Below, piece after piece: positions 1 through 8,340 of a stretch of DNA of 64,000 bases. The position numbers and the translations under genes were made by a program. Source of the DNA: Bin34 sp963422415 (lineage in GTDB: Bacteria; Chloroflexota; Anaerolineae; Caldilineales; Caldilineaceae); NCBI GenBank assembly GCA_963422415.1, contig OY729430.1, forward strand, positions 2,480,001-2,544,000. Reading direction: 5' to 3'. Every line of letters begins with the position of its first letter. Positions within the stretch are counted from its first letter, which is position 1. The notes under the pieces are model-generated. The model did no database searches, was not told where the DNA came from, and worked only from the letters and a program-made list of their open reading frames with translations.

Positions 1-1324
1 GGCGCGTGTCCTGCTTGTACAGGGCCTTGCCCTGTACCTGGCCGGAACTCTTGGGAGTGCGTTGAAAAGGACTTGTCTTGCCCCTCAATGCCTCAAATAC
101 CGCGATGGAGATGGTAAGACAAAATCCCATGCCCACCAGCGACAGAGTCAACAGGGAGGGTATGCTCTGCCACCAGCGCTTGGGTTGGAGACGCCACTGT
201 CCAACGCCCACCACAACGATGGGACCCAAACCCACGGTCATGGCGAACAGGGACCAAATCGGCGGCTCTATCTGCAGCAACACCATGGGCAGGGCCAGCA
301 CAATGAGACCAAGCAAGAAGGATTGCTGCAGATAGGAACCGATATGCAGGAAGGCTTGGATGCGTCGGCCCCATCCAATGCGTGGAGATTGCAGCAAGGG
401 GACAAACAACCTTGTCAAGACCTGTAAGCTACCTTTGGCCCAACGAAACTGCTGGAGCCGCAGTTCGGACGGACGGACAGGGGCGTCCGACTTGACGGTC
501 ACCGAATCCAGATAGTCTCCCTGCCAACCGGCCAATTGGGCGAGATAGGAAATATGCAGGTCCTCGCACAAAGTCACCCCGGACCAACCGCCTACCTTGG
601 GATCTTCGAGACAGGCCTTTCGCCAGATTCCGGCGGAGCCGTTGAACCCAAACCACAAATCGGCCAGCGTACGGGCCATGATCTCCACCGCAAAATGTCC
701 ATTGATCGCCAGACTCATGGACTTGGCAATGAGCGATTCCTGCGTGTTGACCACGTTCCATCGGGTTTGCAGAAACCCGATGTGATGGTTCTCAGAGCAG
801 GTGAGGTATCCGACAGTCGTCCGCAGAAATTCTGGATCAGGCTGAAAATCCGCATCGAAAATGGCAAAGAATTCGCCCTGCGCCTGTTGCAGCCCCCATT
901 GCAAGGCTCCTGCCTTGTATTCGCTGCGCCGTTTCCGGCGGAGGTACTGGATGTTAACTCCCTGGTTACGCCAGAACTGGACGCGCGCGCGGGCCAAGTG
1001 TTGAGTTGCGTCCTGGGAATCGTCAAGCACTTGGATTTCCAATTTGTCCGCGGGATAATCCAGGGCGGCGCATACATCAATGATGCGTTCGACCACGGCG
1101 ATTTCGTTGTACAAGGGCAACTGCACCGTGACGGGAGGCCAAGAACCAGACTCTATCCGGTCAGCAGGGCATGGGGACGGCAACGGCTTGTGGGACCTCC
1201 AACGGAAAGTCCGCAACACCATCCAAAACGAGTTGCAACCGAAGAGGGCAAAACCCAAGGCCAGAGGGGACCAGAGAACTTCAAGAAAGCGACCCAGCCA
1301 GACAGAAAGATCCAGATGAAGCAT
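1..1324 (-). CDS. Processive GT2 family glycosyltransferase (3' end cut by window)
   Basis: This is a membrane glycosyltransferase of the cellulose/mannan-synthase-like GT2 type, which uses a nucleotide sugar to extend or start a polysaccharide or glycolipid. I translated it by hand from the ATG at 1324, preceded by CCGAGG; about 441 residues are visible and the C-terminus lies beyond base 1. A hydrophobic N-terminal segment is followed by the GT-A core: QLPLYNE, LDDSQD, FDADFQPD, a LCEDLH acid motif and the QQFRW motif (Q-x-x-R-W), which is the hallmark of processive synthases. At least three hydrophobic segments follow the QQFRW motif. It lies 93 bases downstream of the EF-G-like gene on the same strand. 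The family is secure; the sugar and product are not known. Confidence 0.85.
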   Translation of the reverse strand, partial: MLHLDLSVWLGRFLEVLWSPLALGFALFGCNSFWMVLRTFRWRSHKPLPSPCPADRIESGSWPPVTVQLPLYNEIAVVERIIDVCAALDYPADKLEIQVLDDSQDATQHLARARVQFWRNQGVNIQYLRRKRRSEYKAGALQWGLQQAQGEFFAIFDADFQPDPEFLRTTVGYLTCSENHHIGFLQTRWNVVNTQESLIAKSMSLAINGHFAVEIMARTLADLWFGFNGSAGIWRKACLEDPKVGGWSGVTLCEDLHISYLAQLAGWQGDYLDSVTVKSDAPVRPSELRLQQFRWAKGSLQVLTRLFVPLLQSPRIGWGRRIQAFLHIGSYLQQSFLLGLIVLALPMVLLQIEPPIWSLFAMTVGLGPIVVVGVGQWRLQPKRWWQSIPSLLTLSLVGMGFCLTISIAVFEALRGKTSPFQRTPKSSGQVQGKALYKQDTR

Positions 1325-1417
1325 TACATACCTCGGTTCCCGCAGGGCCGCGGCCTGTTTTCATGGTCCGAAACAGGTCGGTCCATTCGACCCGGATCCG
1401 GATAGCTCTTCACTGTT

Positions 1418-3475
1418 CTATTCGGTGTCCTTCTGCACCTGATTGTCCTCGACTATTTTGGCAATCAGATGATTGGGCACCTCCTCGTACCGCAGAAACT
1501 CGATTTCGTAGGTGCCACGCCCTTGGGTCATGGAACGCAAATCGGTGCCATAGCGCATGATTTCGGCGAAGGGCACTTCCGCTTTCACAATGGAGCGATT
1601 TTCAGCCTGATCCATGCCCAGCACCCGACCCCGCCGGTTGTTCAGGTCTCCCATGATGTCCCCCATGTTGGATTCAGGCACTGACACGATCAAGGTGTAA
1701 ATCGGCTCCAGCAACGTGGCGCCTGCCTGGTTGGCTGCCATCTTGAACACCTCCCGGCCGGCAATCTGGAAGGCAATATCCTTGGAATCCACGGGATGTT
1801 CCTTGCCGTCAAAGACCACCACGCGCAGGTCGACAGCCGGAAAACCGGCTACGACGCCTTCCGCCATAACCTGATGCACGCCCTTCTCGATGGAAGGGAG
1901 GTAAGAACTGCTGATGGCCCCGCCATAGACTTCACTCTCAAAGGCGAAACCGGCGCCCCGTTCCATAGGCTCCACTCGCATGTGGACTTCGGCGAATTGG
2001 CCCGCGCCGCCGGACTGCTTCTTGTGCCGGTATTGGGCCGATCCCACCCGCTGCACTGTTTCCATGTACGGCACCTTGGGAATCGAGGTGTGCACCTTCA
2101 CTCCGAACTTGGTTTCCAGTCTTTTGATCGCGACATTCACCTGAATGTCACCGATGCCCTGCAAGAGCGTCTGTTTGGTTTCCGCCACGTGGGCCACGCT
2201 CAAGGTCGGATCCTCTTCAGCCACTTGGTGCAGCGACTGGCCCAACTTGGCGCTATCCGCCTTGGTGGCGGGAGTCACGGCCATGCTGAACAGGGGCTTG
2301 GGGAATTCAATCGGGGCCAGAGGCAGCGCCTGCTCAGGATCCACCAGTGAATCCGCGGTGGCCAGATCCGTCAACCGGGTTACGGCGCAGATGTCGCCCA
2401 CGCCCACTTCCTCTATGCCCTCCAAGGTCTTGCCGACAATGGAATGAAGATTCACGATCTTCTCTTCGGTATCGGTGGAGACAACCTGGACACTGTCTCC
2501 TTTCTTGAGAGTGCCATTGTACAGACGCAGATAGTTGATACGCCCTACATAGCGATCAATGACAGTCTTGAAGGCTTGGGCAGCCAAGGGTCCATGGAGA
2601 CCCACGTCTTCCGATTCACTGTCATCGGCCGTGGACAGCGCGGCCTGGTCCGCGGAGGGCACGGCCCAATGCAAGGCGGATCCGAAGGACTTGAGGCCGA
2701 TGTGGGTCAAGGCCGACGTGCTGAAGATGGGCGTCAAGCCTCCCGCGGCAATTCCTTCCTTCAGCCCCTGCCGCACTTCCTTGGTGGATAGTTCTTCATC
2801 CTCCAGATACTTTTCGGTCAATTCGTCATTGCTCTCGGCAGCAGCTTCCACCAGCAAGAAACGAAACTCCTCCACCATTTCCTGCATGCTTTCGGGTATG
2901 TCGGCCTCGGTGTTGTCCTCTCCCATGTAGGCCTTGCCGGTTACCAAATCCACCACTCCCTGGATGGCCGGACCTTCCCCGATAGGAATTGTGACGGGCA
3001 CCAGGGTAGAGCCGACACACACAGTCTGGATACTTTCCCAAGTGCGTTCCCACTCCGCATTCTCGCGATCCAGCTTGTTGACCACGATCACGCAGGGCTT
3101 GCCCGCCTTTTGCACTCGATTCCAAGCCAATTCAGTCCCGACTTCGGCTCCTGCCACGGCATCCACCAGAATAACTGCGGTCTCGGCCACACCGAGACCG
3201 CAAATGACCTCTCCCTGGAAACTGGGATCCCCCGGCGTATCCACTACGTTGACCTTGACTCCATTCTGCATGTACGGAGCCACGCTCAACTGCAAAGAGA
3301 TACCTCGGGCAATTTCTTCCTCATCCCAGTCCGAAACAGTGGATCCGTCCGTGACATTGCCCATGCGGTCAATGGCTCCGCCATGGAAAAGCAGCGCTTC
3401 GGCCAAGGTGGACTTACCTGAACCACTGTGACCCAGCAATACGAGGTTTCTGATTTGGGTAGCATCTAAGGGCAT
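1418..3475 (-). CDS. EF-G-like translational GTPase (EF-G2 type paralogue)
   Basis: This 685-residue protein is a translational GTPase with the domain order of elongation factor G. The P-loop GHSGSGKST lies at residues 15-23, the G3 motif VDTPGD near 77 and the G4 motif NKLD near 132; the beta-barrel and EF-G domains III-V follow, with the C-terminal YEEVPNH region typical of the family. The switch I stretch (SDWDEEEIARGISL) is the form seen in EF-G-like proteins often called EF-G2, rather than in the housekeeping FusA associated with rpsL-rpsG. No ribosomal protein gene is nearby, which supports an accessory paralogue. The start at 3475 has AGGAG about ten bases upstream. Transcription probably starts from the divergent promoter shared with the SIS gene. 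Whether it translocates, recycles ribosomes or acts under stress cannot be read from the sequence. Confidence 0.92.
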   Translation of the reverse strand: MPLDATQIRNLVLLGHSGSGKSTLAEALLFHGGAIDRMGNVTDGSTVSDWDEEEIARGISLQLSVAPYMQNGVKVNVVDTPGDPSFQGEVICGLGVAETAVILVDAVAGAEVGTELAWNRVQKAGKPCVIVVNKLDRENAEWERTWESIQTVCVGSTLVPVTIPIGEGPAIQGVVDLVTGKAYMGEDNTEADIPESMQEMVEEFRFLLVEAAAESNDELTEKYLEDEELSTKEVRQGLKEGIAAGGLTPIFSTSALTHIGLKSFGSALHWAVPSADQAALSTADDSESEDVGLHGPLAAQAFKTVIDRYVGRINYLRLYNGTLKKGDSVQVVSTDTEEKIVNLHSIVGKTLEGIEEVGVGDICAVTRLTDLATADSLVDPEQALPLAPIEFPKPLFSMAVTPATKADSAKLGQSLHQVAEEDPTLSVAHVAETKQTLLQGIGDIQVNVAIKRLETKFGVKVHTSIPKVPYMETVQRVGSAQYRHKKQSGGAGQFAEVHMRVEPMERGAGFAFESEVYGGAISSSYLPSIEKGVHQVMAEGVVAGFPAVDLRVVVFDGKEHPVDSKDIAFQIAGREVFKMAANQAGATLLEPIYTLIVSVPESNMGDIMGDLNNRRGRVLGMDQAENRSIVKAEVPFAEIMRYGTDLRSMTQGRGTYEIEFLRYEEVPNHLIAKIVEDNQVQKDTE

Positions 3476-3561
3476 GGGGTCACGGCTCCTGGCTCTGCGT
3501 GCGTTCCATTACCTTGCAACCGCACGGGAACGCAAATCTAGTATGCAACGGTAGCGTATCA

Positions 3562-3591
3562 TTGTAAGATTTTTTTACACAGGCATACAAT
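3562..3591. promoter_or_regulatory. Symmetric overlapping divergent promoters
   Basis: On the plus strand TTGTAA (3562-3567) and TACAAT (3586-3591) are separated by 18 bases. On the minus strand the same block reads TTGTAT, then 18 bases, then TACAAT. The -10 of one direction is therefore the -35 of the other. It lies between the EF-G-like gene (start 3475) and the SIS gene (start 3682), giving leaders of roughly 80 bases in both directions. This is a prediction from base pattern only. Confidence 0.5.
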
Positions 3592-3681
3592 ACGGACCCT
3601 GATCAAGTGGGAACGGCCAAGTCCGCTGCCTTCACCGGTCTGCCGTGATTTGGTCTTTAGTCTCGTGGAGATCCGTTTCGG

Positions 3682-4731
3682 TTGCGCATGAACATCTTGT
3701 ACCAAGAGATCCGGGAACAGCCCCGGCGCATCAGCGACTGCCTGCACCAGAACCCCGATACGCTAAAGGCTTACGTTAGGGAATTGAGAATCCGGAGTAT
3801 CACCAATCTGACCATGGCGGCCCGCGGGACCAGCCGCCATGCAGGTCTTTACGGACTGTATCTCTTTGGCTATCGGCACCGAATGCCGGTGCAAATCGTG
3901 CAACTGGGTCTCGCTTCCTTTCTGAATTCCCTGCCGCTGCACGCGCGCACCGGCGTACTGGGCATCAGTCAATCCGGATCCAGCGCCGATTTGTGCCAAG
4001 TCATGGAGCAGGCCCAGGCGGAAGGTCACCCGACCTTGGCTGTCACCAACGCGGTGGCAGGCAAAATGAACCAATTTGCCGACCATGTACTGGATATTCA
4101 GGCTGGCCCCGAAGTAGCCACGGCCGCCACCAAGTCATTTGTCAATCAGATGGTGGCGCTGGCGTGTCTCAGCCAGCGGCTATTGGGCGCTGGGGCAGAG
4201 GAGGACACGTTAAGTCCGCTGCCTGCGGTGGCCCAAGCCATCCTGGACCGCGAAACGGAAATCCAGCAATTGGGAAGAGAGCTGGCGGATCGTCAAGATT
4301 TGCTGGTGGTCGGAAGGGGCTTCAGTCACGTAGTGGCTGCCGAGACCGCCTTGAAGCTGCAGGAAGTCGCCTACGTCCAAGCCATATCCCTTACCAGCGC
4401 CGACTTGCTGCACGGGCCCATTGCACTACTTGACGAGCAGGCAGTCTTGCTCTGCATTGACGTCGGCGCGCAGGACAACAGGCACTTTGAAGTGATACGC
4501 AAGCATGTCCAGAAGACAGGCAGTGCAGTGTACGCGGTCACCCATCGTCCCGAGAAGTGGCCAAGAACAGTCCGAACACTGGAACTGCCTTCAGCTACGG
4601 CTCTGCCAGACTTCCTGTGGCCCATACCGGCCATGATCGCCTGCCAATTGCTGGTCATGCACATCGGGCTGGCCAAGGGGTTGGATGTTTCCCATCCTCG
4701 CTTCTTGATCAAGGAGACTTCCACCGACTGA
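3682..4731 (+). CDS. Double SIS-domain protein, GlmS isomerase-like
   Basis: This 349-residue protein resembles the isomerase half of glucosamine-6-phosphate synthase without the glutaminase domain. Such stand-alone proteins act as amino-sugar-phosphate deaminases or isomerases (AgaS/GlmD/FrlB type) in the cytoplasm. The first SIS domain carries GISQSGSSADL and TKSFVNQM; the second carries VVGRGFSHVVAAETALKLQE and the HGPIALLDE loop, matching the GlmS phosphosugar site. The start is uncertain: a TTG at 3682 lies 11 bases after GTGGAG, and an ATG two codons later at 3688 is equally possible. It is transcribed divergently from the EF-G-like gene and ends before a strong hairpin. The substrate is not identifiable because no amino-sugar transport or kinase genes adjoin it. 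Confidence 0.85.
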   Translation: MRMNILYQEIREQPRRISDCLHQNPDTLKAYVRELRIRSITNLTMAARGTSRHAGLYGLYLFGYRHRMPVQIVQLGLASFLNSLPLHARTGVLGISQSGSSADLCQVMEQAQAEGHPTLAVTNAVAGKMNQFADHVLDIQAGPEVATAATKSFVNQMVALACLSQRLLGAGAEEDTLSPLPAVAQAILDRETEIQQLGRELADRQDLLVVGRGFSHVVAAETALKLQEVAYVQAISLTSADLLHGPIALLDEQAVLLCIDVGAQDNRHFEVIRKHVQKTGSAVYAVTHRPEKWPRTVRTLELPSATALPDFLWPIPAMIACQLLVMHIGLAKGLDVSHPRFLIKETSTD

Positions 4732-4847
4732 TTGGAGGTAGGGCGGCGCCTGCCCCCTCGATCCTCTCTCCCCCCTGTCCTGTCCGGCGGCAGATCAAAT
4801 TTCAGGAATAACAATGCCCAGTCTGGCACGCTGTTCCTTCCCGCAAT

Positions 4848-4880
4848 ACAAACGGCCCCGCCTTGAGCGGGGCCGTTTGT
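4848..4880. terminator. Bidirectional hairpin terminator
   Basis: A perfect 14-bp stem (4848-4861 with 4867-4880) closes a five-base loop. It sits between the convergent ends of the SIS gene (4731) and the lipoprotein gene (4906). Both arms end in the ACAAAC/GTTTGT motif, giving only short T runs, so it may serve both directions weakly. Confidence 0.75.
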
Positions 4881-4905
4881 CGGTCATTCGAGGGCCAATC
4901 CCTGC

Positions 4906-5871
4906 CTACATGGAAGGGAAAACCAGAGTGATGGTCACGTCCGTAATTTGCAACAGCGGCACGATATTGCTGACCAACTCGAGTACTTCGCCCAGGCCGG
5001 CCAAAGCCGGCGCAGACTGCTCCAAGGCTATCAGGCTCTCGATTTCCCCGTTGCTCCACGTGAAGACGGGGAGCCCGTGCCCATTGACCGCAATCGCCAA
5101 GCCATGATCGGTCGTGCTCACCTGCAGCTCCTGTACGCCGCCCAAGGACATCATGGCAACCGTCTCCGGCGGCAATCCCAAGGTTCCCTGTGCGCCGATC
5201 AGGCCCTCCACCATGGCCTGATCCAGATCGCCCACGGACCAATTGCCATCCTCAGCCAAGAAGATGGGCACCGATATACGTGGTTGTTGCTCTACATTCG
5301 CCAAGAAGCCTTCTACATCGTCTATCGCGTTTCCGCTCATGGAATCCATGAGCAAGGGAATGGGCTCGACACCCGCTGGGACAGGGAACTTGACAATGAT
5401 GCCAATGCCCAGATTGTCCACCACGGGGCTCAATATGTTCACAATGGGCGCCAGATCACCCAACGCAGTCAAGGCAGCGCCTTGGGCCAGACTCTCCATC
5501 ACGTTGGCGATGCCGCCCAGACTCTCACTGTCATATTGCATGGAGCCCAGGAAAGGCAATCCGTTTACGCGCAATGTCAAGCCCTCGGGATGCATGTCAA
5601 TGCCAATGTGCTGTACATTGAGATTGGTCAAACCACTGACGGAATCAGCGGGGAACGCCACGCTTTGTCCCGACAAATCCTCCACGTCGAAACCACCAAT
5701 GCTAGTGGAACCGTCGCTGGCAACGTCGATCACGATCGAGGGCAGGTCCACCACCAACTCGTCGTCCCCGGCCATCGCGGCCGTCTGGCCACCACCGGGA
5801 CGGGGAGCGCAGCCAGCCGCAACCAGCCCCAAAATGCAAACCAACGCCAACCCTACAAACCAATTCTTCAT
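4906..5871 (-). CDS. Putative lipoprotein of unknown function
   Basis: This 321-residue protein starts with a clear lipoprotein signal: a short basic start (MKNW), a hydrophobic run and the lipobox VAAGC with the acylated cysteine at residue 21. It should be anchored on the outer face of the membrane. I chose the ATG at 5871 because GGAG lies six bases upstream and the signal peptide begins there; an in-frame upstream extension lacks signal-like features. The mature protein is rich in D, G, P and V, with no cysteines and no catalytic motif I recognise. Its alternating hydrophobic pattern (for example LVVDLPSIVIDV) suggests a beta-rich fold. It is a single-gene unit ending at the 4848-4880 hairpin. 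No function is proposed. Confidence 0.75.
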   Translation of the reverse strand: MKNWFVGLALVCILGLVAAGCAPRPGGGQTAAMAGDDELVVDLPSIVIDVASDGSTSIGGFDVEDLSGQSVAFPADSVSGLTNLNVQHIGIDMHPEGLTLRVNGLPFLGSMQYDSESLGGIANVMESLAQGAALTALGDLAPIVNILSPVVDNLGIGIIVKFPVPAGVEPIPLLMDSMSGNAIDDVEGFLANVEQQPRISVPIFLAEDGNWSVGDLDQAMVEGLIGAQGTLGLPPETVAMMSLGGVQELQVSTTDHGLAIAVNGHGLPVFTWSNGEIESLIALEQSAPALAGLGEVLELVSNIVPLLQITDVTITLVFPSM

Positions 5872-6145
5872 TTTTGACTCCTGTTGAAAGTATGGTTGCT
5901 TCGCCTTCACAATTTGGCCTTGCACCGATCCAAGAGTTCGCCCGATCCCACCGAATCTCTGGGATCCGGGACGTTGGGCCCTGTCGGACTTTGTACCTGC
6001 CTAGCACGTTGCAGATTTGCTAAGTCTATACCAAAGACCCTGATAATGTCTCATAGGTCATATGCCTTCCCAAAGGGAATCAACCGGTCCTCCCTGCATC
6101 TTCTCTCGCCGCCTCTCTGTCTCTTGACGGCCTCTCCTGTCTCTC

Positions 6146-7069
6146 ATGTACCCCGAAGGTTCCCTACAGGCCGCGGCCGGCTCTCTGGTCCTGATTCTAA
6201 CGGAAGGGGAGAAGCGATACCTGTTGCGCATCAAGACCGGTCAGCGCCTGCACTGTCACATTGGCATGGTGGAACATGACAGTCTGATAGGGCAGCCCTT
6301 CGGCACGGTAGGCCATTCCCGAAGCGGCCAGCCGTTCCTGCTCCTGGAACCCGACTTGAGCGACTTGATGCAGAGAATCAAACGCTCGACCCAAATCGTT
6401 TATGCGAAGGATGCGGCCCTGATCACGCAGAGACTGGGATTGCGGAATGGCAGTGTCGTGCTGGAAGCCGGAACAGGCAGCGGGGCGCTGACCACTGCAC
6501 TGGCTTGGGCCGTGGGTCCGGCCGGCAAGGTGATCACTGTGGACGGAAACGCCGAGATCCAAACCCTAGCCGCCCAGAATCTGGAGCGTTTTGGACTGCA
6601 GGCGCAGGTGGAGATGCATCAAGGTTATCTGGAGCGATCGAATCTCCGGGTCCAAGTAGTGGATGCCGTCATGCTGGACATGCGTGAGCCATGGCGGTGT
6701 ATGGCCAAGGTGCGAGAATTGCTGAAGCCTGGGGGTCGATTGGTCTGTTTTCTGCCTACTACCAATCAAGTCGGCGAATTACTGTTCCACATGGAAGAAT
6801 CCGCCTGCGTGGACATCAAGGTCGAGGAGCTGCTGTTGCGCCAATACAAGCCGGTGCCCGATCGCCTGCGACCCGAGGACCGCATGATCGCACACACTGG
6901 ATTCATCGTCTCCGCAAAAATCATTGTGGATCCGGAAGATCCACAACGATGGCTCTCGCCGAATCGCCTCAAGTACAAGACCCGCCAGGCTGCAGAGGTC
7001 AGATATCGGAAGAAAATCCAACGCAAGGCGGCGGCCGAAGCTGCAGAGGAGGAAAACAAGGCGAACTAG
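6146..7069 (+). CDS. trmI: tRNA (adenine-N1)-methyltransferase, TrmI-like
   Basis: This 307-residue enzyme is predicted to methylate N1 of adenine 58 in the T-loop of tRNAs using S-adenosylmethionine. A small N-terminal beta domain of about 80 residues precedes a class I methyltransferase fold with VLEAGTGSGALT as the SAM-binding motif, an acidic VITVD strand end, and VVDAVMLDMREPW followed by LLKPGGRLVCFLP as motifs IV-V. This order and length match bacterial and archaeal TrmI. The last 40 residues are rich in K, A and E and probably help bind tRNA. The ATG at 6146 lacks a strong ribosome site, so the start could move slightly. Its stop overlaps the stop of the convergent gene by four bases. 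Confidence 0.88.
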   Translation: MYPEGSLQAAAGSLVLILTEGEKRYLLRIKTGQRLHCHIGMVEHDSLIGQPFGTVGHSRSGQPFLLLEPDLSDLMQRIKRSTQIVYAKDAALITQRLGLRNGSVVLEAGTGSGALTTALAWAVGPAGKVITVDGNAEIQTLAAQNLERFGLQAQVEMHQGYLERSNLRVQVVDAVMLDMREPWRCMAKVRELLKPGGRLVCFLPTTNQVGELLFHMEESACVDIKVEELLLRQYKPVPDRLRPEDRMIAHTGFIVSAKIIVDPEDPQRWLSPNRLKYKTRQAAEVRYRKKIQRKAAAEAAEEENKAN

Positions 7070-8223
7070 AGGCCCTTGACAAGCAGCGCTTGATAGAACT
7101 GCTCCAATTTCAGGGAAAGCGATGTCCAGTCGGGTACGACTCTTTCCGCAGTGACGCTCGCAGACATGAGAGCTGTTGTGCATTCCCGCAGCGTCAGAGC
7201 CACCGTCTCCGCGAACTGTTCCGGGGTGGCTTCAGGACCCAGAAAGACCGCGGAAGGCAATGGCGCAAACCGAACCTGCTCCCCCACGGCGCTGGCTACG
7301 CACCGAAAACCATAGCGCACGCTGTCCAGCAGCTTCACGCTGCATTTCGCCAGACTGGCGGCTTCTTCACGGGCGGGAGCGATGGTACAGCCACTTCGGG
7401 CATACAATTCCTGCAACTTTGGGTATGTAACATGACCGCGAAACTCCACATCGGATTCTGACGGGTCTTTGGCGAGCAGGGTGGTCTTAAAAGCCGCATC
7501 CAAACCCAGCTCAACGGGAACGCCCGCGATGATCAAGCGACATTGGGGCATCAGCTCCTTGGCATGAGCCCAGAAACGGCGGACCCATGTCGGAGAGACC
7601 TCCACGAACCGTGTAACCCAAAGAATCGAAGCGCTTTCAGTGGGTGTGACATTCCCCATCTGCACCGCGTTCTCGATTCCGTTGGGAAGATAGAGACGAG
7701 GCACGGACGGATCCATATGTCCGGCACGGTGCCAAAGCCACTGGCTAGCGACAGACAGACCATCGCAGTGGCGCAGACCCCATTCCTCCTGCCAAGCCAG
7801 AAATCGGGCCAAAATTGGATTGGCGGCCAAGCCAGGGGTCCAAGCCTGCTCCCAATCGTCCAAATCCAATACGATTAGGGGTTTGCGCTGTCGGATCAAC
7901 GACCTTTGCAGACATGTCAGGAACTGACTGATGCCGGCATAGGCCCGTGGCTTGACTACATGCACGATATCGGGTTGAAACTCCTGGATCCGCCACTGCA
8001 TGCGGATTGCGGTGGGTAGCAGGCCCCCGTTTACGGCTACTCTGTATACATCCACATTCCGGTAGAGCAGCAAACTGTCGGCTTCAGCCGGAGTGTCCCA
8101 AGGTGGCACTACCACGCGGACTTGATGTCCGCGACGGGCCAGTTGCGCAGCCAAAGGCAAAATCCGGGCCCATACGGTTGCCTTCAACCCCAAACCAAAC
8201 GGACAGGCGAATACAATGCGCAT
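7066..8223 (-). CDS. GT-B fold glycosyltransferase
   Basis: This 385-residue protein looks like a two-domain GT-B glycosyltransferase. It opens with MRIVFACPFG and a glycine- and basic-rich acceptor loop (GLKATVWARILPLAAQLARRGH). A Rossmann-like C-terminal half follows with ILWVTRFVEV, LIIAGVPVE and a late E-rich segment (APAREEAASLAKCSVKLLD) in the place where GT4 enzymes bind the nucleotide sugar. I start it at the ATG at 8223, after AAAGGAA, because the conserved first beta strand begins there; the upstream in-frame extension is not protein-like. It is a lone gene divergent from UPF0182. Donor and acceptor are unknown. Confidence 0.75.
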   Translation of the reverse strand: MRIVFACPFGLGLKATVWARILPLAAQLARRGHQVRVVVPPWDTPAEADSLLLYRNVDVYRVAVNGGLLPTAIRMQWRIQEFQPDIVHVVKPRAYAGISQFLTCLQRSLIRQRKPLIVLDLDDWEQAWTPGLAANPILARFLAWQEEWGLRHCDGLSVASQWLWHRAGHMDPSVPRLYLPNGIENAVQMGNVTPTESASILWVTRFVEVSPTWVRRFWAHAKELMPQCRLIIAGVPVELGLDAAFKTTLLAKDPSESDVEFRGHVTYPKLQELYARSGCTIAPAREEAASLAKCSVKLLDSVRYGFRCVASAVGEQVRFAPLPSAVFLGPEATPEQFAETVALTLRECTTALMSASVTAERVVPDWTSLSLKLEQFYQALLVKGL

Positions 8224-8340
8224 GAATTCAGATTCCTTTCCCCTGCACTGGGGACTGGGCAACTGCAAGCATAGGGATCCCGTAAACGAGTGCGCGGTAT
8301 AGAATGGAGCCAAACAAAAGCGATGGGAGTTCACTCAGTA

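Noticed and set aside
1354..1377. CCTGTTT/AAACAGG hairpin between the EF-G-like and GT2 genes, considered as a terminator
   Set aside because: The stem is only seven base pairs with a ten-base loop and no T run, so it is too weak to call.
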